The notes beneath the pieces are model-generated. The model did no database searches. It was not told where the DNA came from and saw only the letters and a list, made by a program, of their open reading frames with translations. Of a stretch of DNA of 64,000 bases, positions 40,083 to 49,872 are shown one piece after another. Every line of letters starts with the position of its first letter. The first letter of the stretch is position 1. The translations under genes were made by a program, and so were the position numbers. The DNA is from Idiomarinaceae bacterium. Its GTDB lineage: Bacteria > Pseudomonadota > Gammaproteobacteria > Enterobacterales > Alteromonadaceae. Location of the stretch: the NCBI GenBank assembly GCA_002685255.1, contig NYWU01000003.1, forward strand, positions 113,116-177,115, read 5' to 3'.

Positions 40083-41903
40083 ATGAGTACAATTAAAACA
40101 AAATATACATTACTTGCCAGCTGTTTAGTCATCGCGCTTTCGGGATGTGCGCTCGAGGGTGACGACGGCGATACCGGTGCGACGGGCGCTCAAGGTCCAC
40201 AAGGCCCCGCAGGTGAAGATGGTCAAAACGCAGCTAACGGAATCTCACTGAGTTTAGTTGCGCGTACGGTCTTAAATCCAGAGGATCCTGAAGGTGCGGC
40301 TGAGATCGTGCAGTACGATACAGCGCGCCAGCAGTTTCTCGCGATTAACAGTGCCGCCGCTACGCCGACGGTTGAAATCATGGATGCCGCAGAGCTTCCG
40401 GCGACAGCGAGCGACAACGCACTTACGCTGGATAATCTTACCAGCACCGCATTAACGCTAGAAACCGACGTTAATGGTAAAACGTTGCAGGGTGCCAATA
40501 GTATCGCCGTCCATGGCGATTGGTTGGCGGTCGCGATGGAGGCGGATCATGGCGTGCGTGGCGAAATCTTGTTTTATGAGTTAGCGCAAGGTACGGCAAC
40601 GTACAGCGGTTCGATCGAGGCGGGCTTTTTACCCGACATGGTCACCTTTACCCCAGATGGCACCCGCGTTCTCGTTGCTAATGAAGGTGAGCCTAATGGC
40701 GACTACTCAGTCGACCCAGAGGGTTCTATTACGGTCATTACACTTGCAGACTCAGGGATCGAGGATGCCACTGTGGCGCAGTTAGATTTTCAGGCTTTTA
40801 ATGGCCAGCAGGCGGATCTCGCAGCGCTGGGTATGCACTTCCCTAACCCGTCGGGTCGCACCATCAATGGTAACCTTATCGAAACCACGGTCGCGCAAGA
40901 TTTAGAGCCTGAATATATCACTGCGACTAACGACCGCGCCTATGTCACGTTACAAGAAAACAACGGCTTGGCAGTGGTTGATTTATCCGATAATTCAATT
41001 GAGATTGTGGGCTTGGGCTTTAAGGATTGGAGCTCGTATCAGATTGACACCATGGAAGATGGTACCGTGAGTTTTGGCCAATATGACAACCTAAAAGGTG
41101 TCTATATGCCTGATTCGATCGCTCATTATCAATGGAACAATGCCACGTTCCTGGTCACCGCTAACGAGGGTGATGCGCGTGAGTATTTCTTTGATGTGGC
41201 GGACGAAGCAGCCTGTACTGCAGCAGGTGGAGAAGACTATGACAGTGACGATGGCTGTCTAGCCTACACTGATGAAGCCCAGGCGCGTGATTTAGATTAT
41301 GCAGCCGGCAGCGAACTCGAAACGTTAGCCGGTGATGACCCTAAAGACGTAAACTTTACAGCCTTTCCTTTGGGTCGCCTTACAGTGACTAAAGCCCTTG
41401 GGGATACCGACAACGATGGCGAATATGAAACGCTATATGCCTATGGCTCACGCTCGTTTACTATTTGGGATCAAAATGGTTTGCCGGTATTTGACAGCGG
41501 TGACGATTTTGAACGGATCACGGCTTCAGTGCATGGCAACGCATTTAACAATAACGACGACGAGAACGAAGGTGACTCGCGTTCTTCAAACAAAGGGCCT
41601 GAACCAGAAGCGTTAACCTTAGGTCAAATCGGTTCTCGTACCTATGCGTTTATCGGCTTGGAACGTATGGGCGGCATCATGGTTTATGATGTAACTAACC
41701 CTTACAACGCCCAGTTCGTTGATTATGTTATCAACCGTGACTTAACGGAAGGCTTATCAGTGGATGACGGTATCGGTGATCTCGCGCCTGAGGGTATGGT
41801 CTTTGTACCTGCCGCCGACAGCGCGACAGGCAAACCGCTGTTGGTGGTCGGTAACGAAGTCAGTGGCAGTGTGTCGGTTTGGCAAATTAGTAGCGTCGAC
41901 TAA
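40083..41903 (+). CDS. Choice-of-anchor I domain lipoprotein
   Basis: A 606-residue lipoprotein (lipobox IALSGC, Cys22) with a short collagen-like stretch right after it (GDTGATGAQGPQGPAG, residues 29-44). The rest is a large beta-propeller-like choice-of-anchor I domain: NSIAVHGDWLAVAMEAD, PDMVTFTPDGTRVLVANEGEPNGDY, YITATNDRAYVTLQENNG, RSFTIWDQNGLPVFDSGDDFE, EGMVFVPA. Related proteins are often annotated as phytase- or alkaline-phosphatase-like. The Gly-X-Y repeat after the lipobox is unusual and may form a surface stalk. Convergent with the C39/GNAT gene, overlapping by four bases. Confidence 0.8.
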   Translation: MSTIKTKYTLLASCLVIALSGCALEGDDGDTGATGAQGPQGPAGEDGQNAANGISLSLVARTVLNPEDPEGAAEIVQYDTARQQFLAINSAAATPTVEIMDAAELPATASDNALTLDNLTSTALTLETDVNGKTLQGANSIAVHGDWLAVAMEADHGVRGEILFYELAQGTATYSGSIEAGFLPDMVTFTPDGTRVLVANEGEPNGDYSVDPEGSITVITLADSGIEDATVAQLDFQAFNGQQADLAALGMHFPNPSGRTINGNLIETTVAQDLEPEYITATNDRAYVTLQENNGLAVVDLSDNSIEIVGLGFKDWSSYQIDTMEDGTVSFGQYDNLKGVYMPDSIAHYQWNNATFLVTANEGDAREYFFDVADEAACTAAGGEDYDSDDGCLAYTDEAQARDLDYAAGSELETLAGDDPKDVNFTAFPLGRLTVTKALGDTDNDGEYETLYAYGSRSFTIWDQNGLPVFDSGDDFERITASVHGNAFNNNDDENEGDSRSSNKGPEPEALTLGQIGSRTYAFIGLERMGGIMVYDVTNPYNAQFVDYVINRDLTEGLSVDDGIGDLAPEGMVFVPAADSATGKPLLVVGNEVSGSVSVWQISSVD

Positions 41904-43033
41904 TCGACGCGCCCCACAATCACGGCGGCCTTTTGTTTACGGCCGCCGAATCCAAACGCCTTGTTAAAGGTCGCTATTGGAATCGGCAAATACTGACGTT
42001 CGGTCGGTGACTCCCAGGGTAAGGTGTCGTAGTCCGGGTCATTGATATAAATAAAGTCATCGTCCGCGGCGCAGATCAACACCCAATGCGGCGCACGTAT
42101 ACCATCAAAATGATAGGTTGAGATGAGCGCGAGTACGAGCCGCCCCTCGCCCAAATCAGCTTTCAGCTCAGCAACACCGTAGTCGCACACATCAATAGCA
42201 ACGCCGTGGCGGTTCAGGTAATCGATATCGGCTTGTTGGATCCGTTGCATGACTTCTTTCTTTTGTTCTTGCCGCACCGAGTCAATAAACAGTGCATCGT
42301 CGGTATTCACCGCAACGCGTACTGACAACCCGCGCTTGAACGCTGCTCGCGCAAGTCCGTGCGGTCCGCAGCCACCATGACCCGAGGTCATATAAATGGT
42401 GGTCGCCTCGCGCCAAATTTCGAGCTCTTCTTGTGAGGCATCCGCGGTCGGACGTCCAAAGTAATCCAGCGCCATCAATAAACTTGCGGGCCCGCAAGTG
42501 AACTCCGTCGACTGTGTCATCATGGGCACGTAGCGCTCGGTTGCGCCGACGCTGTTGTCCTCACCTAGCTCATAGCGCGGTAATAGCTTTTGCAGTATCA
42601 GCGCATCCTGCGATTGACTGGCACTCGGTGGGAAGTAAGCCTCGCGTAGCTCAACTGCACGAAAACCGGCATTAATAAATAACTGTTGTGCGAGTTGGTT
42701 AGACGTTGCAACTTCGGTTCGCAAGAATAAGCTGTGTCGCAGATCGGCTCGATCTTCGGCATGTTGAAGTAACTGTTTTCCGAAACCGCTACCACGAAAT
42801 TGTGGACTTAATACCAGCGCATACAGCCGCGCCAGATTGGTGTTATTACGGAACAACACCACGTAATAGCCCACCACGCGTTTATCGTTGAGCATGACAA
42901 AAAAGTCCGCCGTGTTCGACTCGATAAACCGGCGAAAACTACGCTTGCTGATGGCATCGTCTGGAAAAGTTGCCTTTTCTAATTGCACAACACTATCAAG
43001 ATGGGTGACATTTGCAGGGACAAGGTTCATCAT
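41900..43033 (-). CDS. GNAT acetyltransferase-peptidase C39-like fusion
   Basis: A 377-residue fusion. Residues 1-140 are a RimI-like GNAT domain (PQFRGSGFGKQLLQHAE is the acetyl-CoA loop). Residues 165-377 are a papain-like C39-type domain with Cys180 (FTCGPASLLMALDYFG), a His in APHWVLICAADD and an Asp in NDPDYD. C39 enzymes cleave double-Gly leader peptides, but this domain has no transporter and its substrate is unknown. Such fusions recur in gammaproteobacteria. Its 3' end overlaps the convergent anchor gene. Confidence 0.82.
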   Translation of the reverse strand: MMNLVPANVTHLDSVVQLEKATFPDDAISKRSFRRFIESNTADFFVMLNDKRVVGYYVVLFRNNTNLARLYALVLSPQFRGSGFGKQLLQHAEDRADLRHSLFLRTEVATSNQLAQQLFINAGFRAVELREAYFPPSASQSQDALILQKLLPRYELGEDNSVGATERYVPMMTQSTEFTCGPASLLMALDYFGRPTADASQEELEIWREATTIYMTSGHGGCGPHGLARAAFKRGLSVRVAVNTDDALFIDSVRQEQKKEVMQRIQQADIDYLNRHGVAIDVCDYGVAELKADLGEGRLVLALISTYHFDGIRAPHWVLICAADDDFIYINDPDYDTLPWESPTERQYLPIPIATFNKAFGFGGRKQKAAVIVGRVD

Positions 43034-43179
43034 ACCTGTCTGTGGGTATCCTTAACCGGTGTGGGCATCAGCCCAGAAGAATGCAACAGCGCATCGGCTC
43101 TTGACTATTATCGTACGATCTTTACCCGTTTGAAATGATTATTTGTGTATTTTTTAGCGTCTCTACAAAGGGTTAACCA

Positions 43180-44631
43180 TTGAATATACATGCAACCTTG
43201 CGGCTATTGGCATGGCCGTTTCTTTGGATAGGTAGTATTCAACTCGTGTTCGCATTGCTGTCGATGCTGGTCTTTAGGGATAAAACCTTTAGTCAGTTTT
43301 TAGATGGTTCCCTTATTTGTTTTGCACTGTCGTTGTTGGTTTATTTGCGCTACCGCAAGGGCAATATGGCGCGTTTGTATTATCGCGAGGCACTCGCCTT
43401 TGCCACCATGACATGGTTTTTAATGGGCGTTTTAGGTGCCCTGCCGATCATGTTCATTACTGGCGTCAGCTTTACCGACTCGGTATTTGAGTCGGTCAGC
43501 GCGATGACCACCACAGGTGCTACGATCTTGACCGGGCTCGATCATATGCCCAAAAGCTTCCTGCTGTATCGACAGTTTCTGCAATGGATGGGGGGTTTGG
43601 GTATCGTGATTTTCGTGGTCGCTATTTTGCCCATGCTCAACGTCGGTGGTATGCGCTTGCTTAAGGCGGAAACCCCTGGGCCGATTAAAGACGATAAAAT
43701 TGCCCCTCGTGTCGCCAAAACCAGTCGCTATTTATGGCTGGTTTATTTGTGTTTAACCCTCGCCTGTGCCTTGAGCTATTGGCTTGCCGGTATGAATGCG
43801 TTTGATGCCATCGCTCATTCGTTTTCTACTGTATCTACGGGTGGCTTCTCGCCCTACGACGCCAGTATGGGTCATTTCAATAGTCACACGATTTTGGGCG
43901 TTGCCGATGTGTTCATGGCGCTCGGTGCCATCAGTTTTGCACTGCATCACAAAAACTTTACCGTACGCTCACTTAAAGGTTACTGGCAGGACGAGGAAAC
44001 ACGCTACTTTATCTTAGCGATCCTCACAATTTCCGCCATTTTAACGGCGATGGCGGTGGTCAATCATACCCATCCTTCATTCTGGGTGTCGGTCTCGCAG
44101 GCGGTGTTTCATGTCATTTCGTTTATGACCAGTACCGGCTTTGGCGCCGATGATCTATCCGCGTGGCCTGCCGCTACCGCGGGCTTTTTGATTATTGCGA
44201 GTTATTTAGGTGGCTGTGCCGGCTCGACCGCGGGCGGCAACAAATTCATCCGTAACATTATTACTTTCCGTGCGATAAAACATCATATGTTGCAGGCAAT
44301 TCACCCCAGTGCGGTGATTCATGTGCGCTATCAACATAAAGTGGTTCGTACGCCGGTACTCGCCGCGGTCACCAGTTTCATGTTGTTAGTTGCCATTTGC
44401 ACCATGGTGCTCACGGTTTTACTGATGATGACTGGACTCGACTTTTTCAGTGCCTTTAGTGCTGTCGCAGCATGCATTAACGTACTCGGTCCAGGCTTTG
44501 GCGAAGTGTCGAGCAACTTTATCCCCGTTACCGACACGGGGACCTGGCTACTGACCTTTGCCATGATCTTAGGTCGCTTAGAGTACTTTACCGTACTGAC
44601 CTTGCTATTGCCTAAGTTCTGGCGAGACTAG
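43180..44631 (+). CDS. trkH: TrkH-family potassium uptake protein
   Basis: A 483-residue membrane protein with the four M1-P-M2 repeats of TrkH. Filter loops are visible as SAMTTTGATIL, FSTVSTGGFSP, SFMTSTGFGAD and AACINVLGPGFG. It pairs with TrkA (not in the window) to take up K+, coupled to Na+ or H+. The start is TTG 43180 with AAGGG seven bases upstream; no ATG gives a better start. A terminator follows at 44642. Confidence 0.93.
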   Translation: MNIHATLRLLAWPFLWIGSIQLVFALLSMLVFRDKTFSQFLDGSLICFALSLLVYLRYRKGNMARLYYREALAFATMTWFLMGVLGALPIMFITGVSFTDSVFESVSAMTTTGATILTGLDHMPKSFLLYRQFLQWMGGLGIVIFVVAILPMLNVGGMRLLKAETPGPIKDDKIAPRVAKTSRYLWLVYLCLTLACALSYWLAGMNAFDAIAHSFSTVSTGGFSPYDASMGHFNSHTILGVADVFMALGAISFALHHKNFTVRSLKGYWQDEETRYFILAILTISAILTAMAVVNHTHPSFWVSVSQAVFHVISFMTSTGFGADDLSAWPAATAGFLIIASYLGGCAGSTAGGNKFIRNIITFRAIKHHMLQAIHPSAVIHVRYQHKVVRTPVLAAVTSFMLLVAICTMVLTVLLMMTGLDFFSAFSAVAACINVLGPGFGEVSSNFIPVTDTGTWLLTFAMILGRLEYFTVLTLLLPKFWRD

Positions 44632-44641
44632 TTTTCCGCGT

Positions 44642-44678
44642 AAAACCGCCGATTGGGAGTACCTATTCGGTGGTTTTT
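44642..44678 (+). terminator. Terminator after trkH
   Basis: AAAACCGCCGA (44642-44652) pairs with TCGGTGGTTTT (44667-44677), with one G-T wobble, then more Ts. A rho-independent terminator ten bases after trkH. Confidence 0.8.
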
Positions 44679-44723
44679 CGTGCTAAACTTGCGCGCAAAT
44701 TTTTTGCCGCTTAGGAACTGCTC

Positions 44724-45779
44724 GTGAGTAACAATAAACCCTCTTTAAGCTACAAAGACGCAGGCGTTGATATCGACGCTGGCAACGCGCTTGTTGATCG
44801 TATTAAAGGTGTCACCAAACGGACCAGCCGCCCCGAAGTGATGGGCAATATTGGTGGTTTCGGTGCATTGTGCGAGATTCCTGAAGGCTACAAAAAGCCG
44901 GTATTAGTTTCAGGTACCGATGGCGTGGGCACTAAGCTGCGCTTAGCGATTGATTTAAAACAACACCGCGGCGTAGGCATTGACCTGGTCGCGATGTGTG
45001 TCAACGACCTCATTGTACAGGGTGCTGAGCCGCTGTTCTTCCTCGACTATTATGCAACTGGCAAACTCGACGTTGATGTGGCTGCGGATGTGGTGACCGG
45101 TATTGGCGATGGCTGCGAGCAGTCAGGTTGTGCATTGATTGGCGGCGAAACGGCAGAAATGCCTGGCATGTATGAGCACGGTGATTTTGATTTAGCGGGT
45201 TTCTGTGTTGGTGTTGTCGAAAAGGATGACATCATCGATGGCACTAAAGTTGCCGAAGGTGACGCGCTGATTGCTCTGGCTTCAAGCGGCCCTCACTCCA
45301 ATGGCTATTCGTTAATCCGCAAGATTATTGAAGTCAGCGAAGCGGATTTGGAGTCACACCTCGAGAACCGTACGCTCGCTGAACACTTACTTGAGCCGAC
45401 ACGCATTTACGTGAAGTCAGTGTTAGAACTGATTAAGCAAGTGCCTGTACACGCGTTGTCGCATATCACCGGGGGTGGTTTCTGGGAAAACATTCCACGC
45501 GTACTGCCAAAAGGCGCTAAAGCCGTTATCGACGGTAACAGCTGGGAATGGCCGGTGATCTTTGACTGGTTAAAAGAAAACGGCAATGTCAGCATGCGCG
45601 AAATGTACCGCACCTTTAACTGTGGTGTGGGCATGGTCATCGCAGTACCAAACGCTGAAGCAGAGCGTGCCGTTGAACTACTTAACCAGCTCGGCGAAGA
45701 TGCTTGGGTGATTGGTCGTATTGCAGATGCCGCCGAAAATGACGAGCAAGTTGAGATTTTAGCTGACGAAACCCGCTAG
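44724..45779 (+). CDS. purM: Phosphoribosylformylglycinamidine cyclo-ligase
   Basis: A 351-residue AIR synthetase that turns FGAM into AIR with ATP, the fifth step of purine synthesis. Signatures: [58 protein letters not shown] and [13 protein letters not shown]. Start GTG 44724, with AGGA eight bases upstream. Followed by purN ten bases after its stop, the usual purMN operon. A PurR box was looked for upstream; only a weak match is seen. Confidence 0.97.
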   Translation: MSNNKPSLSYKDAGVDIDAGNALVDRIKGVTKRTSRPEVMGNIGGFGALCEIPEGYKKPVLVSGTDGVGTKLRLAIDLKQHRGVGIDLVAMCVNDLIVQGAEPLFFLDYYATGKLDVDVAADVVTGIGDGCEQSGCALIGGETAEMPGMYEHGDFDLAGFCVGVVEKDDIIDGTKVAEGDALIALASSGPHSNGYSLIRKIIEVSEADLESHLENRTLAEHLLEPTRIYVKSVLELIKQVPVHALSHITGGGFWENIPRVLPKGAKAVIDGNSWEWPVIFDWLKENGNVSMREMYRTFNCGVGMVIAVPNAEAERAVELLNQLGEDAWVIGRIADAAENDEQVEILADETR

Positions 45780-45789
45780 TGGACGGCTC

Positions 45790-46431
45790 ATGAAACGTAT
45801 TGTAGTGCTAATTTCGGGCACCGGCTCGAACATGCAAGCCATCGTAGATGCTTGCGAAAAACAACAAGTTAACGGCGAAGTTGTCGCCGTTATCGCTAAC
45901 AAAGACACCGCAAAAGGTCTCGAAAGAGCTGCTGAACGCGGTATCGCTACTCATGCGTTATCGCATAAGGCGTTTGATAGCCGTGAATCGTACGATGCCG
46001 AGTTACAGGCGTTAATTGATACGTATCAACCCGACTTGGTGATTTTAGCGGGCTTTATGCGCATTCTCACGGCGGACTTCACTCGTCACTTTGCCGGTCG
46101 CATGTTGAATATTCATCCGTCTCTATTACCTAAGTACAAAGGCGTCAATACTCATCAACGCGCATTAGATGCCGGCGATAAGGAGCACGGTGTTAGTGTT
46201 CACTTTGTCACTGAAGAGCTTGATGGCGGCCCGGTGATACTCCAGGCAAAAGTACCGGTCTTTGAGGGTGACACGGCCGATGACTTGCAGGCGCGGGTGC
46301 ACGAGCAGGAGCATCGTATTTACCCGTTAGTGGTCAAATGGTTTTGTGATGACCGCCTTGCACTCGGTGCACAAGGCGTTGAACTCGATAATCAGCCGCT
46401 CGGGCCGCACGGTTACGCGAGCGAGGATTAA
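45790..46431 (+). CDS. purN: Phosphoribosylglycinamide formyltransferase
   Basis: A 213-residue GAR transformylase using 10-formyl-THF. It has VLISGTGSNMQAIVDAC (nucleotide/GAR binding), AGFMRILTADF, the catalytic NIHPSLLPKYKG (Asn-His pair) and GVSVHFVTEELDGGPVI. It follows purM closely in one operon. Its stop overlaps the convergent DUF3108 gene by four bases, a common arrangement in this order. Confidence 0.97.
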   Translation: MKRIVVLISGTGSNMQAIVDACEKQQVNGEVVAVIANKDTAKGLERAAERGIATHALSHKAFDSRESYDAELQALIDTYQPDLVILAGFMRILTADFTRHFAGRMLNIHPSLLPKYKGVNTHQRALDAGDKEHGVSVHFVTEELDGGPVILQAKVPVFEGDTADDLQARVHEQEHRIYPLVVKWFCDDRLALGAQGVELDNQPLGPHGYASED

Positions 46432-47162
46432 TCCTCGCTCGACTTCGGATAAGTCACGCCGGTTAATGCCATCGTGGCTTGCTCGTCACCTTCTTTAAAC
46501 TGCTGTAATTGCACCAGTAAGTAGTTCATTTCAGGCGCGAACCAATAGTAGGTCTCACGCTTGTTATTATCCCGCACACGTTCAACTTTAATGGTGTCTA
46601 ACTGACCATAAGGCGTGCTAATAGTCTCTTCACCAATCCGTTGAAAGCGATACGTTTTACTATGGCCCTCTTCATCAATCACTGCATAGCTAAGCGGTTC
46701 ACGTTCAGCGGCAACATCTAAACGGAGCTTCTCGGCGACCGAGCCCTCATCGTATAAAGCACCTTGCCAGTTAATATCTATTGGCTTACCGGACGCTACA
46801 TTCACTGCTTGGTGGGTTTCGGCATCGAAGCTGGCATGAAACGCTCGATCTGAGCCTGTCCCCTCGCGTTTATATTGGAAGTCGATGGGAATAAAGTCTT
46901 GTTCATCATTCACACGGAACACGGATTCCGTCGTGCGCTCATCGGACAGTATAAACCACGAAATATCGGTATGACCGTACAGCTGCCACTCGCCCGCATT
47001 GGTTTGGGTTAAATAACGTTGCCCTTCACCATAGTCGCTTCCACCTCGAGTAATACTGTATTCTGCCTTATAAGGTGCAAGCTCGACGGGCTCTGCCCAA
47101 ACTGCCATACTGGCAAACGATGCAGTGGCTAATACCATTGCGGTCACTAATTTTTTCGCCAT
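46428..47162 (-). CDS. DUF3108 exported protein
   Basis: A 244-residue protein with a signal peptide (cleavage near VWAEPV). The body is the beta-rich DUF3108 domain: PYKAEYSITRGGSDYGEGQRYL, WQLYGHTDISWF, SVFRVNDEQDFIPIDFQYKREG and YYWFAPEMNYLLVQLQQFKEG. The family is periplasmic or outer-membrane associated and of unknown function; it is often found beside purMN, as here. Likely a lone gene facing purN. Confidence 0.85.
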   Translation of the reverse strand: MAKKLVTAMVLATASFASMAVWAEPVELAPYKAEYSITRGGSDYGEGQRYLTQTNAGEWQLYGHTDISWFILSDERTTESVFRVNDEQDFIPIDFQYKREGTGSDRAFHASFDAETHQAVNVASGKPIDINWQGALYDEGSVAEKLRLDVAAEREPLSYAVIDEEGHSKTYRFQRIGEETISTPYGQLDTIKVERVRDNNKRETYYWFAPEMNYLLVQLQQFKEGDEQATMALTGVTYPKSSED

Positions 47163-47242
47163 CGAAGACTCCTTTTAGCCGTTACTCCGTATCAATATAA
47201 CCGCCCTACTGGCAGCTTGCCTGTACACTCTATGACAAAAGA

Positions 47243-47260
47243 TTCAAACAGGTGTTCAAA
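47243..47260 (+). promoter_or_regulatory. PsrA-like site upstream of fadE
   Basis: TTCAAACAGGTGTTCAAA has the TTCAAAC half and a less good second half. Fatty-acid regulators of the PsrA type use such sites in Alteromonadales. Moderate-to-weak match. Confidence 0.35.
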
Positions 47261-47304
47261 TTTTTCTTGAAAAACATAGCCGTCTGATCTAATTTGCACA
47301 TATT

Positions 47305-47319
47305 ACTGGTCAGACCTCT
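47305..47319 (+). promoter_or_regulatory. FadR-like operator upstream of fadE
   Basis: ACTGGTCAGACCTCT matches the FadR consensus ACTGGTCnGACCAGT at 13 of 15 positions and lies 18 bp before the fadE start, where it would block transcription. Confidence 0.7.
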
Positions 47320-47336
47320 AACTTGGAGTGATTTAT

Positions 47337-49799
47337 ATGAGTGTCGCACTTTGGATCATCGCAACCCTCTTGGTTGCCGGTGTATTAACTTACAAACGCG
47401 CCAGCTTGGTTGCCTTTAGCGCAGGCCTTGTGGCGATGTTTGCGGTTGGCAGCATAGCTGGCATTGTTGGCCCTGTACTTTGGGTCATTCTTGCCGTTAT
47501 TTTGGTGCCTTTGAATATTACATCAATCCGTCAGAGCTTACTTACTAAGCCTATTCTAACGGCATTTCGCAAAGTAATGCCAGAAATGTCAGACACTGAG
47601 CGTGATGCGCTTGAAGCGGGTACCGTTTGGTGGGAAGGCGAAGTATTCGGTGGTGACCCTGACTGGAGCAAGCTACACAACATTCCAAAGGCTGAGTTAA
47701 GCGCAGAAGAGAAGGCGTTTTTGGACGGCCCTTGTGAAGAAGTCTGCAAAATGCTCGACGACTGGCAGGTCACGCATGAGCTGACTGACATGCCTGAGCA
47801 TGTGTGGCAGTACCTGAAAGACAACAAGTTCTTTGCCATGATCATCAAAAAAGAATACGGTGGTCTTGAGTTTTCTGCGTATGCGCAGTCACGCGTTTTA
47901 CAGAAGCTAGCTGGCGTCAGTACGGTATTGGCATCCACCGTAGGTGTACCTAACTCATTAGGTCCAGGCGAATTGTTGCAGCATTATGGTACTAAAGAAC
48001 AGCAAGATCATTACTTGCCACGCCTTGCAAAAGGTGACGAGATCCCATGCTTTGGCTTGACCAGTCCTGAAGCAGGCTCTGATGCGGGTGCGATTCCTGA
48101 CTCAGGTGTTATTTGTAAAGGTGAGTGGAACGGCGAAGAAATCGTCGGTATTAAGCTCAACTTCAACAAACGCTATATCACCCTCGCCCCTGTTGCGACT
48201 GTGATCGGTCTTGCCTTTAAAATGTACGACCCAGACGGTTTACTGGGCGACAAGAAAGAACTGGGTATTACCTGTGCGTTGATTCCACGTGATACCGACG
48301 GTGTTGAAATCGGTCGTCGTCACTTCCCGCTTAACGTACCGTTCCAAAACGGTCCGATTCGCGGCACCGATGTATTCGTACCGCTTGATTACATCATTGG
48401 TGGCGCGAAAAACGCAGGTAAGGGCTGGCGTATGCTGGTTGAGTGTTTGTCCGTGGGACGTTGTATTACCCTGCCTTCAAACAGTGCCGGTGGTATCAAA
48501 CAAATGGCATTGGCAACCGGTGCATACTCTCGAATCCGTCGTCAGTTCAAACTGCCTATCGGTAAAATGGAAGGTGTTGAAGAGCCGATGGCACGCATTG
48601 GTGGTAACGCCTACTTAATGGATTCGGTAACAACCTTAGCGACTGCGGGTATCGATTTAGGTGAGAAACCATCGGTTATCTCGGCTATCGCGAAATACCA
48701 CATGACCGAGAAGTTGCGTGCCTGCATGGATGATGCGATGGATATCCACGGTGGTAAAGGTATCTGCTTAGGTCCAAACAACTATTTGGGTCGTGGTTAC
48801 CAAGGCGTACCTGTTGCGATTACCGTTGAGGGTGCCAACATTCTGACTCGTAGCATGATGATTTATGGTCAGGGCGCAATCCGTTGCCATCCTTATGTCC
48901 TTGAGGAAATGAACGCGTCAGCTGAAAGTGGTCCAGAAGCGTTGAACAAATTTGATAAAGCGTTGTTTGGTCACATTGGCTTTGCTGCAAGCAACTTTGT
49001 CCGTTCATTATTCTACGGCTTTGGCGGTCACCGCTTAAGCTCAGTACCTGCGAGCGACTCAAGCAAGCAGTACTATCAGCAAATGAACCGCTTCAGCGCT
49101 AACCTAGCCTTGTTGTCGGACGTTGCGATGGGCATGTACGGCGGTAACCTAAAACGTAAAGAGCGTATCTCTGCACGTTTAGGTGACATGCTGAGTTACT
49201 TGTTCATTGGCTCTGCTGTACTTAAACGCTTCCATGACCAAGGTCGCTTAAAAGAAGATTTACCACTTATGCATTGGGCGATGCAGGATACCTTGTATAA
49301 ACTACAGGAAGCGCAAATCGAATTGTTGCGTAACATGGGTGGCGTGGGTACTGCGATGCGCGCTGTCATGTTCCCATTCGGTCGCATTGCACATCGTCCA
49401 AGCGATAAAGCCGATCATAAAGTGGCACGCATCCTGATGGAGCCAAACGATGTACGTACCCGTTTAGGTGAAGGTCAGTTCTTAAGCCCAGAAGGTCACT
49501 TTGGATTCTTAGAGGAAACCTTAGTCAACATGATTAAGTGCGAGCCATTGCACGCGAAGATCTGTAAAGCGGCTGGCGAACGCTTTAGCTTTACCCAGCT
49601 CGACGCATTGGCAGAGCGCGGTCTTGAATTAGGCGTGATTAACGAGGAAGAAGCTGAGTTAATGAAGCGCACTGAGGAAGGTCGTTTACGCACCATTAAC
49701 GTGGATGACTTTGATCCAGCAGACTTGTTGGCAGGTCAGGCAGCGTTCGATTACGCACTAAAAAACCTGACGGATAAGAAACAAGGTGAAGCTGCTTAA
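47337..49799 (+). CDS. fadE: Acyl-CoA dehydrogenase FadE
   Basis: An 820-residue acyl-CoA dehydrogenase of the FadE type, with a membrane-embedded N-terminus ([19 protein letters not shown] and [12 protein letters not shown]), the catalytic domain ([56 protein letters not shown]) and the C-terminal DUF1974 extension. ATG 47337 is preferred because GGAG lies eight bases before it. It does the first oxidation of beta-oxidation. FadR- and PsrA-like sites upstream predict induction by fatty acids. A bidirectional terminator follows. Confidence 0.94.
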   Translation: MSVALWIIATLLVAGVLTYKRASLVAFSAGLVAMFAVGSIAGIVGPVLWVILAVILVPLNITSIRQSLLTKPILTAFRKVMPEMSDTERDALEAGTVWWEGEVFGGDPDWSKLHNIPKAELSAEEKAFLDGPCEEVCKMLDDWQVTHELTDMPEHVWQYLKDNKFFAMIIKKEYGGLEFSAYAQSRVLQKLAGVSTVLASTVGVPNSLGPGELLQHYGTKEQQDHYLPRLAKGDEIPCFGLTSPEAGSDAGAIPDSGVICKGEWNGEEIVGIKLNFNKRYITLAPVATVIGLAFKMYDPDGLLGDKKELGITCALIPRDTDGVEIGRRHFPLNVPFQNGPIRGTDVFVPLDYIIGGAKNAGKGWRMLVECLSVGRCITLPSNSAGGIKQMALATGAYSRIRRQFKLPIGKMEGVEEPMARIGGNAYLMDSVTTLATAGIDLGEKPSVISAIAKYHMTEKLRACMDDAMDIHGGKGICLGPNNYLGRGYQGVPVAITVEGANILTRSMMIYGQGAIRCHPYVLEEMNASAESGPEALNKFDKALFGHIGFAASNFVRSLFYGFGGHRLSSVPASDSSKQYYQQMNRFSANLALLSDVAMGMYGGNLKRKERISARLGDMLSYLFIGSAVLKRFHDQGRLKEDLPLMHWAMQDTLYKLQEAQIELLRNMGGVGTAMRAVMFPFGRIAHRPSDKADHKVARILMEPNDVRTRLGEGQFLSPEGHFGFLEETLVNMIKCEPLHAKICKAAGERFSFTQLDALAERGLELGVINEEEAELMKRTEEGRLRTINVDDFDPADLLAGQAAFDYALKNLTDKKQGEAA

Positions 49800-49826
49800 G
49801 CAGAGATTCATCGGTTCCTTGATCGT

Positions 49827-49856
49827 AAAAAGGCGCTCAATTGAGCGCCTTTTTTT
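49827..49856. terminator. Bidirectional terminator between fadE and MFS gene
   Basis: AAAAAGGCGCTCAA pairs with TTGAGCGCCTTTTT at 49827-49856, with T-runs on both sides. Confidence 0.9.
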
Positions 49857-49872
49857 ATACCCTTAATCGCGA

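Noticed and set aside
44680-44723. PurR-like site before purM
   Set aside because: The best match (GCGCAAATTTTTTGCC) agrees at about nine of 16 positions and lacks the symmetric right half, so it was not called.
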